DNA of 14,377 nucleotides from CAZGTQ01 sp964528575 (GTDB lineage Bacteria > Planctomycetota > UBA1135 > GCA-002686595), in the NCBI GenBank assembly GCA_964528575.1, contig CAZGTQ010000462.1, positions 1 through 14,377 on the forward strand, written 5' to 3'. The translations under genes and the position numbers were made by a program. Positions within the stretch are counted from its first letter, which is position 1, and every line of letters starts with the position of its first letter. Below the pieces are notes generated by a model. It was not told the DNA's origin. It did not search any database and was given only the letters and a program-made list of their open reading frames with translations. Positions 13,232-14,377 of this stretch are shown here, piece after piece.

Positions 13232-13453
13232 ATGAGTACGAACTCGACCTCGCGGCACGTTGTTGCGTCCCGCCCCGCGTCCCGCCGGTCGAGTCGAAGA
13301 ACCTGCCCGGCGACGACGACCTCTGATCTGAGGATCCGCGATGGCCTTCCATCGGCACCGACTCGCGGTCAGGGCAGCAACTGCAACGACACCGCGTCGC
13401 TCGCGAACGCGATCGCCAGCTTCGGCGTGAGCTCGAGTCCGATCACGGCGTGA
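13232..13453 (+). CDS. Doubtful 73-residue frame, possible remnant of a fourth operon gene
   Basis: GAGGA (13219-13223) lies eight bases before ATG 13232, right after the thioredoxin stop, so a translation start looks plausible. The product is Ser/Thr/Arg-rich with no recognisable domain, and its 3' part overlaps the convergent secreted-protein gene by 85 bp. It may be the start of a fourth gene whose body was lost, or chance. Confidence 0.18.
   Translation: MSTNSTSRHVVASRPASRRSSRRTCPATTTSDLRIRDGLPSAPTRGQGSNCNDTASLANAIASFGVSSSPITA
13338..13356. terminator. Hairpin between the ArsR operon and the convergent secreted-protein gene
   Basis: CGATGG (13339-13344) and CCATCG (13349-13354) form a perfect six-pair stem around CCTT. 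It sits in the 148-bp gap, 12 bases beyond the minus-strand stop, and is symmetric enough to act in both directions. No T-run on either side. A second, looser pairing in the gap is ACTCGACC (13242-13249) with GGTCGAGT (13287-13294). Confidence 0.3.
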
Positions 13454-14376
13454 TGCAGCGTGAGGCCCGCCAGGCCGGGCGGGCTCGCCGGCGGCACCAC
13501 GAATTGCCGCGCGCCCTGTCCGCCGAGGTCGAGCACGCCGAGGATGCCTTCGTTGAACGGAAAGCCGGGGCCCATGAAGATCAGGTTCCAGTACCAGTCG
13601 AAGGCGACGACCGGAACCGTGAACGGCCCCGAGGTCAGTCCCGGCTGGGTTCCGGACGCGCTCCCGAGAAGCAGGTACGCGCGGCCGCCTTGCAGCGACG
13701 ACGCGTCGATCGAGAGCGTCTCGGCGCCCCCGGCGGAGAGCGAGACGCTCCCCGTCTGCCCGCTGAGGATGCGGCACGGTCCCAGCGCGGCGCTCACCGC
13801 GTGCCATCCGGGGAAGCCCGGACACCCGGGATGGCCGGGGCAGCCGGTCGTTCCCGCCGCGAGCGCGGCGCTCACCCACTCGAGGCCGTCGCTCGCGGGC
13901 CCGCAGACGAGCGAGTCCGCCACGCCGATCGACTGCCCGTCGTAGCGCCACGTGAAGCCGCCGAGCACCGCGACGAGCTGCGCTCCCAGGTTCCCGGCGG
14001 CGACGTCGTGGGCGACGAGGTAGGTGCGGAAGACGAGGTCCGTCGCGGAGATCGGCGCGTCGACGAACAAGGAGGAGAGCCCCTCGCGCCGGATCACTAT
14101 CGCCCCGACCTCGCCCGCGGCCCACTCGCCCGCGGCCCACTCGGCCGCGGTGTAGTAGAAGGGCTCGGGCCCGAGGGCCGGGGTCGGGTCGATCGCGGGC
14201 AAGAGGCCGAGGAAGGTCCCCGATCCGCCGGGTCCTAGAACGTCCGCGATCTGGGGGACGCCGTCCTGGACCTTCGTCTCGAGCACGTTGATCCAGCGGA
14301 AGTCGTAGCAGGTGTCGAGGTAGGCGTAGGCCGGTTCGAGCTGGAACAGCGCGGAGATCCGGCTGCCCGCCAGCGC
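13369..14376 (-). CDS. C-terminal part of a large secreted protein, 5' partial
   Basis: The minus-strand frame is open from the right edge to TGA 13371-13369, giving 335 visible residues; the N-terminus and any signal peptide are outside the window. The visible start (GSRISALFQLEPAYAYLDTC) is continuous past the GTG at 14286, so that codon is internal. The C-terminal half, from about GGRAYLLLGSASGTQPG through FPFNEGILGVLDLGGQGARQ to LAIAFASDAVSLQLLP, is a strand-rich module I associate with surface or exported proteins of planctomycetes. The middle has a Gly/Pro/Cys run GCPGHPGCPGFPG, and the N-terminal part a duplicated EWAAG. No enzyme motif is seen. It probably acts outside the cell or at the surface. 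It converges on the metal operon and is unrelated to it. Confidence 0.85.
   Translation of the reverse strand, partial: ALAGSRISALFQLEPAYAYLDTCYDFRWINVLETKVQDGVPQIADVLGPGGSGTFLGLLPAIDPTPALGPEPFYYTAAEWAAGEWAAGEVGAIVIRREGLSSLFVDAPISATDLVFRTYLVAHDVAAGNLGAQLVAVLGGFTWRYDGQSIGVADSLVCGPASDGLEWVSAALAAGTTGCPGHPGCPGFPGWHAVSAALGPCRILSGQTGSVSLSAGGAETLSIDASSLQGGRAYLLLGSASGTQPGLTSGPFTVPVVAFDWYWNLIFMGPGFPFNEGILGVLDLGGQGARQFVVPPASPPGLAGLTLHHAVIGLELTPKLAIAFASDAVSLQLLP
14111..14150. repeat. 15-bp tandem repeat inside the secreted-protein gene
   Basis: TCGCCCGCGGCCCAC occurs at 14111-14125 and 14126-14140 without mismatch, followed by a partial third copy with one change (14141-14150). The period is a multiple of three; in the protein it gives EWAAG twice, so the frame is preserved. 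Confidence 0.9.
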
Positions 14377-14377
14377 A

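Noticed and set aside
12194..14140. Minus-strand frame opposite the permease and beyond.
   Set aside because: Shadow of the permease and out of frame with the secreted protein; no motif.

Overview
The window is a very GC-rich bacterial segment with strong G/C bias at codon third positions. It most likely comes from a planctomycete. The indicators are two ECF sigma factor/transmembrane Ser/Thr kinase pairs, kinases with DWG in place of DFG and long Ser/Thr-rich activation segments ending GSVMGTPAYMPPEQ, TPR sensor regions, and a secreted protein with a C-terminal half of a type I associate with that phylum. The assignment is from recalled family features; no search was run.

Layout. (1) 2-1021 (+): 3' part of an AAA ATPase/DUF4143 protein cut by the left edge. 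(2) 1086-9306 (+): two consecutive cassettes, each an ECF sigma gene followed by a membrane Ser/Thr kinase gene (sigma 1086-1790 and kinase 1883-4981; sigma 5033-5785 and kinase 5887-9306). (3) 9386-10959 (-): a two-gene operon of a lipoprotein and a translationally coupled 60-residue protein, convergent with the second kinase. (4) 11211-13220 (+): a compact metal/metalloid-type operon of ArsR-family repressor, YraQ/ArsP-type permease and small CxxC thioredoxin-like protein, divergent from the lipoprotein operon and possibly followed by a remnant. (5) 13369-14376 (-): the C-terminal part of a large secreted protein running off the right edge.

How the parts work together. In each cassette the kinase domain lies before a single membrane helix and the TPR or TPR-like region after it, so an envelope signal could be passed to a cytoplasmic sigma factor. 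No anti-sigma gene is present, so direct control of sigma by its adjacent kinase is the natural hypothesis. In the ArsR operon the repressor stop and permease start overlap (ATGA) and the thioredoxin follows after 34 bp, which suggests joint expression. A dyad with a UUCG loop overlaps the proposed repressor promoter and is a candidate operator.

The most unusual points are the tandem sigma-kinase cassettes with shared signature boxes, a 12-bp repeat that places four in-frame TGA codons at the end of the second sigma gene, the unrecognised lipoprotein/60-residue pair, and the dyad upstream of the ArsR gene. No tRNA, rRNA, CRISPR array, insertion sequence or transposase was seen. No gene-free stretch exceeds 300 bases; the longest, 10960-11210, holds the divergent control region.
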